From positions 1-8,260 of the forward strand of contig DATKMG010000223.1 of NCBI GenBank assembly GCA_035541995.1: a DNA stretch of 8,260 nt, written 5' to 3'. A program made the translations under genes and the position numbers. Positions 1-6,187 of the stretch are shown in pieces (the stretch's first letter is position 1; each line of letters begins with the position of its first letter). Source of the stretch: DATKMG01 sp035541995 (GTDB taxonomy: Bacteria; Acidobacteriota; Terriglobia; Versatilivoradales; Versatilivoraceae). The notes beneath the pieces were generated by a model that worked only from the letters and a program-made list of their open reading frames with translations, did no database searches and was not told the DNA's origin.

Positions 1-26
1 AAAAGCGTTGCGGTGCGCGTGGTCAT
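1..26 (-). CDS. 5' end of an unidentified gene translationally coupled to phosphoketolase (partial)
   Basis: Reading on the minus strand, an ATG at 26-24 overlaps the phosphoketolase stop (TGA, 25-23) as ATGA. A purine-rich AAGGAAAG lies just upstream at a usable Shine-Dalgarno distance. The frame stays open to the window edge and gives MTTRTATL. An ATGA junction with its own ribosome site is typical of translationally coupled operon partners. Only eight residues are visible, so the product cannot be named. Acetate kinase or phosphotransacetylase genes often accompany phosphoketolase genes and would be the first guess from context, but the sequence does not show it. Confidence 0.5.
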
Positions 27-2470
27 TCTTTCCTTGACCCTTGACCCATGCCACTTGACCCTGTGTCTGGCTCACGTCCCCCAGGCCACTTCCAATCGGT
101 GAACTCAGGCTTATCGATACCCTGCTCATATGCATAGTTGGTATTCTCGATAATCTGGTTCTTTAGCCACTCTCTGACATGAGCCCCTGCGACTCGCAGC
201 CTGGGGACCCGGTCGATGACATCAATCGCCAGATTGAAACGATCGATCTGGTTGCGAATGGCGAGTTCCAGCGGTGTGTCGATATTACCGTGTTCCTTGT
301 AGCCGCGCACGTGCAGGTTCTTGTGGTTGGTACGCCGGTAAGCGAGCTTGTGGATCAGCCAGGGGTAGCCATGAAAATTGAAAATGATCGGCTTGTCCGT
401 GGTAAACAGACTGTCGAAATCCTGGTCTGACAGGCCATGGCCTTGTTCGGTCTCGGGTTCCAGCTTGAACAGGTCGACGACGTTGATGAAACGGATCTTG
501 AGATCGGGAAAGCGCTCTCGGAGCAAGGCGTCTGCGGCCAGGGCTTCGGTGGTGGGGATGTCGCCCGCGCAGGCCAGCACCACGTCGGGCTCAGTTCCCT
601 GGTCGGTGCTGGCCCAATCCCAGATGCCGATGCCCTTGGAACAGTGGCGGATGGCTTCATCCATGGTCAGATATTGGAGGTGAAGCTGCTTATCCGAAAC
701 AATGACGTTGACATAGTTCGTACTGCGCAGACAGTGGTCCGCCACCGACAGCAGGCAGTTGGCATCGGGGGGCAGGTAGATCCGCGTCACCTTCGCGCTC
801 TTGTTGGTGACCAGGTCCAGGAAGCCGGGGTCCTGGTGGCTGAAGCCGTTGTGGTCCTGGCGCCAGACGACGGAAGTGATCAATATGTTCAGTGAAGAAA
901 CAGGAGTTCGCCAGGGGACATCCTGGCATTTCTCCAGCCACTTGGCGTGCTGGTTGAACATCGAGTCGATCACGTGGATGAAGGCTTCATACGAAGCGAA
1001 GAGACCGTGACGCCCGGTCAGCAGGTATCCTTCCAGCCAGCCCTCTAACGTGTGCTCGCTGAGCATCTCCATTACCCGACCGTGAGGGGAGAGTTCGCTG
1101 CCATCCGCATCCTCGGGCTTGATTTCCTCCATCCACGTCTTCTTGGTGACTTCGTAAATGGCCGTGAGTTGGTTCGAGGCAGTTTCATCCGGACCAAAGA
1201 GCCGGAAACTGGTCATGTTGTTGCGCATCACGTCGCGCAGGAAAACGCCCAGAACTTGTGTGTTCCCGACCATGGTGGTGCCAGGCCTGGTCACTTCGAC
1301 AGCGTAGTTACGAAACTCCGGCAGGCGAAGTGGAGCGCGCACCAAGCCTCCATTGGTGACGGGGTTGGCGCTCAAGCGTCGGGTGCCGGTGGGAGCCAAT
1401 GTCTTCAGCTCAGGAATCAACCTACCCTTCTCGTCAAACAGTTCCTCGGGCCTGTAGCTGTGCATCCACTCCTCGAGCAGCTTCAGGTGAGCGGGATTGT
1501 CGTGAACCTGAAAGGGCACCTGGTGGGCACGCCAGAAATCTTCCACCTTGTGACCGTCTACTTCCCTGGGGCCGGTCCAGCCTTTGGGCGTGCGAAGCAC
1601 GATCATTGGCCACTCGGGCAGCTGAGTAACGCCGGCGGTACGGGCTTCGTGCTGGATGCGCTTGATTTCCGCTACCACCGTCTCCAGTGTTTGAGCCATC
1701 AACTGGTGCACCGCTTCAATGTTAGAACCTTCGACAAAATAGGGTTTATATCCGTAGCCGGTAAACAGACTCTCGAGCTGCTGGTGGCTAATTCTTGCCA
1801 ACACCGTTGGATTGGCAATTTTGTAGCCGTTCAGGTGCAGGATGGGAAGTACCGCGCCGTCACGGATGGGATTGAGAAACTTGTTGGAGTGCCATGCCGT
1901 TGCCAGAGGCCCGGTCTCAGCCTCACCATCGCCCACCATGGCTGCAACGATCAGATCAGGGTTATCGAAGGCCGCTCCGAAGGCGTGCGAGATACTATAG
2001 CCCAGTTCGCCACCCTCGTGAATCGAGCCCGGGGTCTCGGGAGTACAGTGGCTGCCGATACCACCGGGGAAGGAGAACTCTTTGAGGAACTTTCGCATGC
2101 CCTCTGCGTCTTCACTCTTATCCGGGTAGATCTCGGAATAGGTCCCTTCCAGGTAGGCGTTGGAAAGGGTGGCGGGCGCGCCGTGACCGGGCCCTGAGAT
2201 ATAGATCATGTTCAGGTCATACTTCTTGATCAACCGGTTCAGGTGTACCCAGGTCAACGTCTGACCGGGGTCCGATCCCCAATGGCCCAGGAGGCGCCTC
2301 TTGATGTGTTCCATCTTAAGGGGTTCTCTCAGGAGAGGATTCTCTTTTAAAAAAATCATGCCGACGCAGAGATAAAGAGTTGCACGCCAATAGGCGTCGA
2401 TCTTCCGAAGTTCGTCGGCGCTCAAGGGTTCCCTTGACACGGTAGCCTGAGAAACCGGGGATTCAGCCAT
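23..2470 (-). CDS. xfp: Xylulose-5-phosphate/fructose-6-phosphate phosphoketolase
   Basis: This is a cytoplasmic thiamine-diphosphate enzyme that cleaves xylulose 5-phosphate (or fructose 6-phosphate) with phosphate, giving acetyl phosphate plus glyceraldehyde 3-phosphate (or erythrose 4-phosphate). The 815-residue product has the family's usual length and motifs: LGHWGSDPG near 61-69, GPGHG at 93-97, the signature HEGGELGYS at 151-159, and the ThDP/Mg motif GDGEAETGP at 180-188. FGPDETASN at 425-433 contains the catalytic Glu at 429, and QDHNGFSHQDPG at 538-549 carries the active-site histidines. The XFP N-terminal, central and C-terminal domains are all present. I chose the ATG at 2470 because AAGGAG lies 9 nt upstream and the family start follows it. 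The frame stays open for 48 more codons upstream, but those residues do not look like the family. The 18 residues after DWKWPG are a Gly/Ser-rich tail made partly by a DNA repeat. The fold and activity class are certain; the preference between the two substrates cannot be read from sequence. Confidence 0.97.
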   Translation of the reverse strand: MAESPVSQATVSREPLSADELRKIDAYWRATLYLCVGMIFLKENPLLREPLKMEHIKRRLLGHWGSDPGQTLTWVHLNRLIKKYDLNMIYISGPGHGAPATLSNAYLEGTYSEIYPDKSEDAEGMRKFLKEFSFPGGIGSHCTPETPGSIHEGGELGYSISHAFGAAFDNPDLIVAAMVGDGEAETGPLATAWHSNKFLNPIRDGAVLPILHLNGYKIANPTVLARISHQQLESLFTGYGYKPYFVEGSNIEAVHQLMAQTLETVVAEIKRIQHEARTAGVTQLPEWPMIVLRTPKGWTGPREVDGHKVEDFWRAHQVPFQVHDNPAHLKLLEEWMHSYRPEELFDEKGRLIPELKTLAPTGTRRLSANPVTNGGLVRAPLRLPEFRNYAVEVTRPGTTMVGNTQVLGVFLRDVMRNNMTSFRLFGPDETASNQLTAIYEVTKKTWMEEIKPEDADGSELSPHGRVMEMLSEHTLEGWLEGYLLTGRHGLFASYEAFIHVIDSMFNQHAKWLEKCQDVPWRTPVSSLNILITSVVWRQDHNGFSHQDPGFLDLVTNKSAKVTRIYLPPDANCLLSVADHCLRSTNYVNVIVSDKQLHLQYLTMDEAIRHCSKGIGIWDWASTDQGTEPDVVLACAGDIPTTEALAADALLRERFPDLKIRFINVVDLFKLEPETEQGHGLSDQDFDSLFTTDKPIIFNFHGYPWLIHKLAYRRTNHKNLHVRGYKEHGNIDTPLELAIRNQIDRFNLAIDVIDRVPRLRVAGAHVREWLKNQIIENTNYAYEQGIDKPEFTDWKWPGGREPDTGSSGMGQGSRKE
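33..61. repeat. Three copies of CTTGACCC at the 3' end of xfp
   Basis: CTTGACCC occurs at 33-40, 40-47 and 54-61. The first two overlap by one base, giving a 7-nt tandem period. On the minus strand these encode the Gly/Ser-rich phosphoketolase tail (GSSGMGQGSRKE), and the repeat ends right before the ribosome site of the next gene. It looks like a small slippage-type expansion after the conserved end of the protein. Confidence 0.75.
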
Positions 2471-2479
2471 TATGATCTT

Positions 2480-2485
2480 CTCCTT
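2480..2485 (-). promoter_or_regulatory. Ribosome binding site that sets the xfp start
   Basis: On the minus strand AAGGAG sits 9 nt before the ATG at 2470. It decides the start against the ATG at 2614 of the same frame. The resulting N-terminus runs into the family-typical LSADELRKIDAYWRA within about 17 residues. Confidence 0.85.
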
Positions 2486-2991
2486 ATCCTGCTCGCAGGA
2501 TGCCGCCGAAGTGCCTTCCGAAACAAGGTGAGCGCGAATCAGCCGATCTTGATAAAGGCATACTATGGTTGGATGCGGGCACGCTGTAAACCCGAAAATC
2601 AGGAGCGATGCCATAATAGACGCTAAGCTGTAGCAGGACGTCGTACCGGAGATACACGCAGAGCGGGGCTTCTTGAGAAAGGTGGCCGTCGGGTTTCAGG
2701 AAGGCCCTACTGTTGAATTGTCGTTTTTTGATAAGAACTCCCTCGATTGCAGAAAATATAGGGGCTTCAGTCTCCTCTGTCAATTTGTTCGTATTCATCT
2801 GGCGCGATGGGCGGGACATCAAAAGTTGGCTCCGCCTTGCTTTACTCCAGGACCGGTACTATCCTTACTTAGAATAATCATAAATGCTGTCTCCGTGTCC
2901 GGTTCCCTTTCTCAGAAAAGCCACGCATCCTGTATAGAAGCAAACGCGGCAACGCAACGATGTTGAATTGGGTTATTCGAAGTTCCCCGGT

Positions 2992-3018
2992 CAGGCTCCA
3001 CAGCGAAGCCTGGTTTTT
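2992..3018 (+). terminator. Terminator-like hairpin in the dedA leader
   Basis: CAGGCT (2992-2997) pairs perfectly with AGCCTG (3007-3012) across a 9-nt loop, followed by G and five T (3014-3018). The shape is that of a short intrinsic terminator on the plus strand. It lies 30 nt before the dedA start and just ahead of the ribosome site GGGAGG (3037-3042). No plus-strand gene is evident upstream, so it may be a leader attenuator, the end of an unannotated transcript, or chance. The stem is only 6 bp. Confidence 0.4.
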
Positions 3019-3048
3019 CTCAGGAGATTGTGACTTGGGAGGAAGCGC

Positions 3049-3627
3049 ATGACCTTCGAGTATTTGATTTCGCACTATGGGTACGTGGCGTTGGTTATTG
3101 GCACATTTTTGGAAGGAGAAACCATTTTGATCGCTGCAGGCTTTGCGGCCCACGTCGGATACCTGGAGCTACAATGGGTCATGCTGGCCGCCTTTGTAGG
3201 GAGTCTGGCGGGGGATCAGTTCTATTTCTTTGTCGGGCGGGCGAGAGGTCGGACCTTCTTGCACAGGCGACCTGCCTGGGAGGCTAAGGTTGAAAAGGTA
3301 TTTAAGCTTTTTGACCGGCACCGGACCCTTGTCGTCCTCGGGTTTCGTTTTATGTACGGCCTTCGAACAGTGACACCGTTTGCGTTTGGCCTGAGCGGCA
3401 TCAGCACAAGCCGTTTTTTTATCCTCAATTTGATCGGGGCAGTCGTCTGGTCCGTGGCACTAGCGCTTGTCGGCTACCTCTTCGGGGCTGCAGCAAGGGC
3501 AGTCATGGTCGATGTGAGAAAGTACGAACATTGGGTCATTCTTGGAATGCTCTGGACCGGCGCACTGGTCTATATCATCTATTTCCTGCACAAGAGGGAG
3601 ATAGACCGGGCGGAAGGCCGGCCTTGA
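3049..3627 (+). CDS. DedA/VTT-domain family inner-membrane protein
   Basis: This 192-residue polytopic membrane protein belongs to the DedA (SNARE-associated/VTT domain) family. Members sit in the inner membrane, and some act in undecaprenyl-phosphate or phospholipid translocation and envelope homeostasis. Supporting features are the acidic pair in the first membrane hairpin (LEGETILIAAG, Glu22 and Glu24), GSLAGDQFYFFVGR at 51-64 with Asp56, and the family's arginine motif FRFMYGLRT at 99-107 (Arg100 and Arg106). In that motif the frequent Pro is replaced by Tyr. Hydrophobic segments lie at about 8-32, 42-64, 108-148 and 162-180, with a basic C-terminal tail. The ATG follows GGGAGG by 6 nt. 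The AI-2E-family gene starts 22 nt after the stop, so they are probably co-transcribed. A close paralogue enters the window at its far end on the other strand. The exact substrate cannot be assigned. Confidence 0.92.
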   Translation: MTFEYLISHYGYVALVIGTFLEGETILIAAGFAAHVGYLELQWVMLAAFVGSLAGDQFYFFVGRARGRTFLHRRPAWEAKVEKVFKLFDRHRTLVVLGFRFMYGLRTVTPFAFGLSGISTSRFFILNLIGAVVWSVALALVGYLFGAAARAVMVDVRKYEHWVILGMLWTGALVYIIYFLHKREIDRAEGRP

Positions 3628-3630
3628 AAG
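3427..3630 (+). repeat. Inverted repeat copy 1: 3' end of first dedA
   Basis: This segment matches the reverse complement of 8057-8260, about 176 of 204 bases by hand count with no gaps. It covers the last 66 codons of dedA and its stop. The similarity ends 3 nt after the stop (shared AAG) and may extend upstream beyond the visible part of the other copy. Confidence 0.9.
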
Positions 3631-3649
3631 GGCGGGAAGGGGAGGAGCC

Positions 3650-4690
3650 ATGACTTCTGACCAGGGGATTTCCCCATTGCTCCGGGCTCTTGCCACCGGA
3701 GGATGCGTGGTTGTCATTGTGGCGGGGCTGAAGGCGGCGGCGCCGATCTTAAATGTCATCTTTATGGCCTGGCTACTGGCGCACAGCATTACGCCTTTCC
3801 CGAACTGGTTGATGCGGAAGCGCGTTCCCTCCAGCCTCGCCGTGCTGGCGACGCTCCTCCTGGTCGTTGTAGGCGGACTCTCGGTTGGTTTTTTACTCGG
3901 AACATCAGTTGCCGGACTTGTTCAAAAGCTGCCGACCTATCAAGCCAGACTGACTGAACTGCAAGAGACCGCTACCACGTTTTTAGCTGCCAGGGGTGTT
4001 GCTATTTCAGAAATAAGGACTCTGGAAATCTTCAGTCCGAACCGCCTTGTCGGCGTGGCTGGATCTGTGCTCGGCGACATCGGGAACGTGCTGGAAGAGA
4101 CGTTACTCATTATTTTTCTGGTCGCCATCTTACTCTTTGAGTTTGCCGGGAGGCAGACAAAGCCGGGGGTCGATCTGGTGGACTCAACTGTCATGTCCCG
4201 GCTCCAGGATGCCAGCCGGGATGTGAAGAAATATGTCGCAATCACGGGCGGCATCGGGTTGCTTCAGTCAACAGCCTGTCTGATCTTACTGCTGGTCCTG
4301 GGGGTCGACTTTCCCATCATGTGGGGCGTGCTCTTCTTTTTCCTCAATTTCATCCCCACCCTCGGGTTCATGTTAGCCCTTATCCCGCCGGCGATCGTGG
4401 CCTTCCTGGAATCAGGCTGGGAGATAGCCCTTGTCGTGATAATCGGTTACTACGTCTTTCACCTTGCCGGCGAGTATATTCTCAGGCCCAGATTCATGAA
4501 GAAAGGCTTCGATATCTCAATCCTGACACTCACGCTGTCACTGATCTTCTGGACCTGGGTCCTCGGACCTGCGGGAGCAGTCCTCGCTGTGCCCTTGACT
4601 CTGGCGGTAACGAACCTCGTGACACAATATGCTTCGGAACCCGGCCGCCCGCATCGACACACGCCAAAAACAGACCATCCGGATGTGTGA
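3650..4690 (+). CDS. AI-2E family transporter (PerM/TqsA-like membrane protein)
   Basis: This 346-residue polytopic inner-membrane protein belongs to the AI-2E transporter family (PerM, YhhT and TqsA relatives). The family is named for a proposed export of autoinducer-2, but most members have no proven substrate and some move ions. Supporting features are an N-terminal hydrophobic pair at about 14-45, a further span at 62-90, and a soluble segment at about 92-150. The membrane core follows, with the family-typical FFFLNFIPTLGF (229-240), a polar EYILRPRFM (275-283), and LGPAGAVLAVPLT near 305-317. The protein ends in a short hydrophilic His/Pro-rich tail. A GGGGAGGAG stretch precedes the ATG. 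It follows the DedA gene by 22 nt, and a candidate terminator begins 36 nt after its stop. The family call is firm, but quorum-signal transport should not be assumed. Confidence 0.92.
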   Translation: MTSDQGISPLLRALATGGCVVVIVAGLKAAAPILNVIFMAWLLAHSITPFPNWLMRKRVPSSLAVLATLLLVVVGGLSVGFLLGTSVAGLVQKLPTYQARLTELQETATTFLAARGVAISEIRTLEIFSPNRLVGVAGSVLGDIGNVLEETLLIIFLVAILLFEFAGRQTKPGVDLVDSTVMSRLQDASRDVKKYVAITGGIGLLQSTACLILLLVLGVDFPIMWGVLFFFLNFIPTLGFMLALIPPAIVAFLESGWEIALVVIIGYYVFHLAGEYILRPRFMKKGFDISILTLTLSLIFWTWVLGPAGAVLAVPLTLAVTNLVTQYASEPGRPHRHTPKTDHPDV

Positions 4691-4726
4691 CTATCACTGC
4701 TTGCCAAGTAACACAGTCGTATATTT

Positions 4727-4759
4727 GGGGCTAAAGAGGCTCCTCTTCCCCTCGTTTTT
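4727..4759 (+). terminator. Candidate intrinsic terminator after the dedA/AI-2E pair
   Basis: GGGG (4727-4730) and AAGAG (4734-4738) pair with CTCTT (4743-4747) and CCCC (4748-4751). There is a 3-nt bulge on the 5' arm and a 4-nt loop. A run of five T follows at 4755-4759. Its place just after the AI-2E-family stop suits the end of a two-gene transcript. The bulge and the TCG before the T-run make it imperfect. Confidence 0.5.
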
Positions 4760-4901
4760 CACCACAAAATGGGCTTTCTCCGTGGTGACCCAACAGACTA
4801 TTGTTGGGCTCAGGATGAAGGTATGGATAAGGACCTCCATCCTGTAACAGGAGAATTCGCCCGGAGGCATGGTAATACGCTCAATGCCCGCCTGACGGGC
4901 A
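4759..4901. other. Series of abutting stem-loops, candidate structured RNA
   Basis: Four stems follow each other. TCACCAC/GTGGTGA is at 4759-4788 (7 bp, 16-nt loop). CCCAACA/TGTTGGG is at 4789-4808 (7 bp, 6-nt loop). CAGGATG with CATCCTG is at 4811-4844 and, after one mismatch, adds AGGT with ACCT for 11 pairs in all. TGCCCG/CGGGCA is at 4885-4901 (6 bp, 5-nt loop). The first two abut with no gap and the third begins 2 nt later. The remainder of the 339-bp gap (4902-5029) shows no gene. It could be an RNA leader, a transcript end, or a repeat-family element. Strand and function are unknown, and I do not recognise a known RNA family. Confidence 0.35.
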
Positions 4902-5029
4902 GTGGCGGTAACAGTCAGCCTTTAATTAAGTCCTCATCTCCTAACGGGCGGGTACTCCACTCCTTAAGCTTTGGTTGTGATCCGGTTACTTCGATTGAAA
5001 TTATGGCTCCCCGCCATTAGGCTTATTTG

Positions 5030-5512
5030 ATGAGGACGTTCTGGGTGATTGTCACCCTCCTGATTATGGTAGTAGGTCTTGTAGGAACGGTCATGCCGGT
5101 CATTCCAGGCATTCTTCTCATCTATGCAGGCTATCTCCTCTACGGTTTTGCAACAGGCTGGCAAGCTTACGGCCTGGCAGCGATTGTCTGGTGGTCTGTG
5201 GTTACCGCTCTCATCCTGCTTCTCGACTTTTACGCGGGAGCGATAGGTGCAAAAAGGTATGGTGCATCACGATCCGGGACGTGGGGATCTCTCATTGTCG
5301 GCCTGATCGGCACGCTGGCAGCGGGCTTTCCTGGCCTCATCCTGGGACCCTTTGTGGGCGCGGCATTAGGAGAACTGGTGAGGGGCAGATCCTATCGAGA
5401 GGCTCTTCGTTCCGGTTGGGGAACCTTCATGGGTTTTTTGTTCGGCAGTGTCGTCAAGATAGCGCTTGGCGTGGTCATGATCGGCACCTTTATCTGGTGG
5501 GTGCTTTTTTAG
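5030..5512 (+). CDS. DUF456 family membrane protein
   Basis: This 160-residue, very hydrophobic protein has the layout of the DUF456 family, inner-membrane proteins without an established function. Typical features are the first helix ending in GLVGTVMPVIPGILL (16-30) and an aspartate in the second span followed by GAKRYGASRSGTWG (73-86). The glycine-rich stretch FPGLILGPFVGAALGEL lies at 100-116, and a last hydrophobic segment at about 131-160 ends at the C-terminus with WWVLF. Membrane spans are at about 4-36, 45-71, 84-115 and 131-158. A TTG at 5027 directly precedes the chosen ATG and could also start it. The upstream ribosome site is weak for either choice, unlike the other genes here. 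It is separated from the AI-2E-family gene by 339 bp of hairpin-rich sequence. Its 3' end contains a terminator-like structure. Confidence 0.85.
   Translation: MRTFWVIVTLLIMVVGLVGTVMPVIPGILLIYAGYLLYGFATGWQAYGLAAIVWWSVVTALILLLDFYAGAIGAKRYGASRSGTWGSLIVGLIGTLAAGFPGLILGPFVGAALGELVRGRSYREALRSGWGTFMGFLFGSVVKIALGVVMIGTFIWWVLF
5484..5510 (+). terminator. Terminator-like hairpin embedded in the 3' end of the DUF456 gene
   Basis: GCACC (5484-5488) pairs with GGTGC (5500-5504) across an 11-nt loop, with a possible extra G-T wobble. Six T follow immediately (5505-5510), and the last T is the first base of the TAG stop. The whole element lies inside the last nine codons and the stop. Because the opposing gene ends 13 nt away, there is no intergenic room for an ordinary terminator. 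The 5-bp stem is short, but the T-run is good. Confidence 0.45.
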
Positions 5513-5525
5513 CGGTAGATCGACG

Positions 5526-6002
5526 TTATGCAAGCCGCAGCAGGATCAACGACGCCCGGGCATCACCCCTGCTTATGTCGGGTATGATCTTCAGTTCCAA
5601 CACTGTCACCCCATGGAGATTGACGACGTAGTCTTCTACCTCGCGGGTCGCGCCGGGCGGGCTGAACGTGTATTGCTGACGCAAAATCTCCCGGTATGAC
5701 CGCCCGCTGTCCCCCGACCACCGTAGCACAAACTCATGGGTACGCTCCCGTTTCTCTTCCTCAAATACGAGTTGAATGTGCCTGAGTGCCTGCGGCTCGT
5801 CAAATAGCAGGCGGATGGTCTGCTCACCGGGTTCGCCAGCCAGCCAGCCTGGCCCATCGTCGGCTGTCAATGCCGACTCGATGGGATGTCTTGCATCCTC
5901 GGACGTAATCTCTACCTGCGCTAGACGCCCCAGGTCGAGCCAGCCCTGATCGACGGATGAGGGCTCCTTTGAACCTCGATCAATAATCCGTTTGCGCATC
6001 AT
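5526..6002 (-). CDS. Uncharacterised 158-aa protein, possible beta-sandwich (discoidin/galactose-binding-like)
   Basis: This is a soluble, charged protein without signal peptide or membrane segment. Alternating hydrophobic strands dominate: TIRLLF at 62-67, HIQLVF at 75-80, EFVLRW at 90-95, and EDYVVNLHGVTVLELKIIPD at 123-142. With PIESALTADDGPGW at 40-53 they resemble a jelly-roll, F5/8 type C or galactose-binding-like domain. Such folds bind carbohydrate or partner proteins, but that is inference from strand pattern, not a recognised family match. Two ATG codons stand in tandem (6002 and 5999), and the ribosome site is weak (GGGGTG). It lies 185 bp downstream of the GH13 gene on the same strand, so a role with alpha-glucan is possible. 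Its stop is 13 nt from the stop of the convergent DUF456 gene. Codon-level continuity and a conserved-looking middle argue that it is a real gene. Confidence 0.75.
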   Translation of the reverse strand: MMRKRIIDRGSKEPSSVDQGWLDLGRLAQVEITSEDARHPIESALTADDGPGWLAGEPGEQTIRLLFDEPQALRHIQLVFEEEKRERTHEFVLRWSGDSGRSYREILRQQYTFSPPGATREVEDYVVNLHGVTVLELKIIPDISRGDARASLILLRLA

Positions 6003-6034
6003 ATTCTTAACACCCCACTTTCATAAGAGATATC

Positions 6035-6053
6035 GTCCGGAAGGACTCCGGAC
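6035..6053. other. Perfect 7-bp hairpin between the GH13 and 158-aa genes
   Basis: GTCCGGA (6035-6041) pairs with TCCGGAC (6047-6053) over a 5-nt loop. No T-run follows on either strand, so it is not a standard terminator. On the minus strand it lies 32 nt before the 158-aa gene start. It could stabilise or insulate the two cistrons. A looser AACGGA/TCCGTT pair (6088-6093 and 6122-6127) lies between it and the GH13 stop. Confidence 0.4.
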
Positions 6054-6187
6054 ATTCACCAATTGTCCTCTGCAAAGCCCACTGACTAACGGACAGCGGA
6101 GCGGACGTAGTTCCCCGCACATCCGTTGCTGGATCCCTTGCAGGTCTTTTCATGATACATGCGACGCTCGTGACTCCGCCGCTCAAC

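Larger units (their letters stand above)
2471..3048. other. Divergent intergenic region between xfp and dedA, no convincing gene
   Basis: This 578-bp stretch separates two genes transcribed away from each other, so it should hold promoters for both. Short open frames exist on both strands, for example minus 2484-2822 and plus 2673-2966. Their translations lack domain-like character and their starts lack good ribosome sites. I found no clear sigma-70 pair. The best plus-strand match, TTGCTT at 2837 with TATCCT 17 nt later, is weak. The one well-formed element is the hairpin plus T-run at 2992-3018. The long xfp leader could hold regulatory sequence, but I see no recognisable riboswitch. Confidence 0.6.

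Noticed and set aside
1052..2197. A 381-codon open frame on the plus strand inside xfp
   Set aside because: It is antisense to the strongly supported phosphoketolase, and its translation shows no domain. Long antisense frames are common opposite codon-biased genes.
2471..2614. A 48-residue N-terminal extension of phosphoketolase starting at 2614
   Set aside because: The extra residues do not match the family start, and AAGGAG stands 9 nt before the ATG at 2470.
2484..2822. A 112-codon minus-strand frame ending on the xfp ribosome site
   Set aside because: Its translation looks random, and no good ribosome site precedes it. It lies in probable leader sequence, so I kept it as non-coding.
2837..2865. 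TTGCTT-17-TATCCT as a promoter for dedA
   Set aside because: Only three and four of six bases match the sigma-70 consensus, which is too weak to report.
3650..4690. A quorum-sensing (autoinducer-2) system
   Set aside because: The family name is historical, most members have no shown AI-2 role, and no luxS or lsr genes are present.
4769..5020. An 83-codon plus-strand frame between the AI-2E and DUF456 genes
   Set aside because: It has no recognisable domain and poor initiation signals, and it overlaps the stem-loop series that better explains the region.
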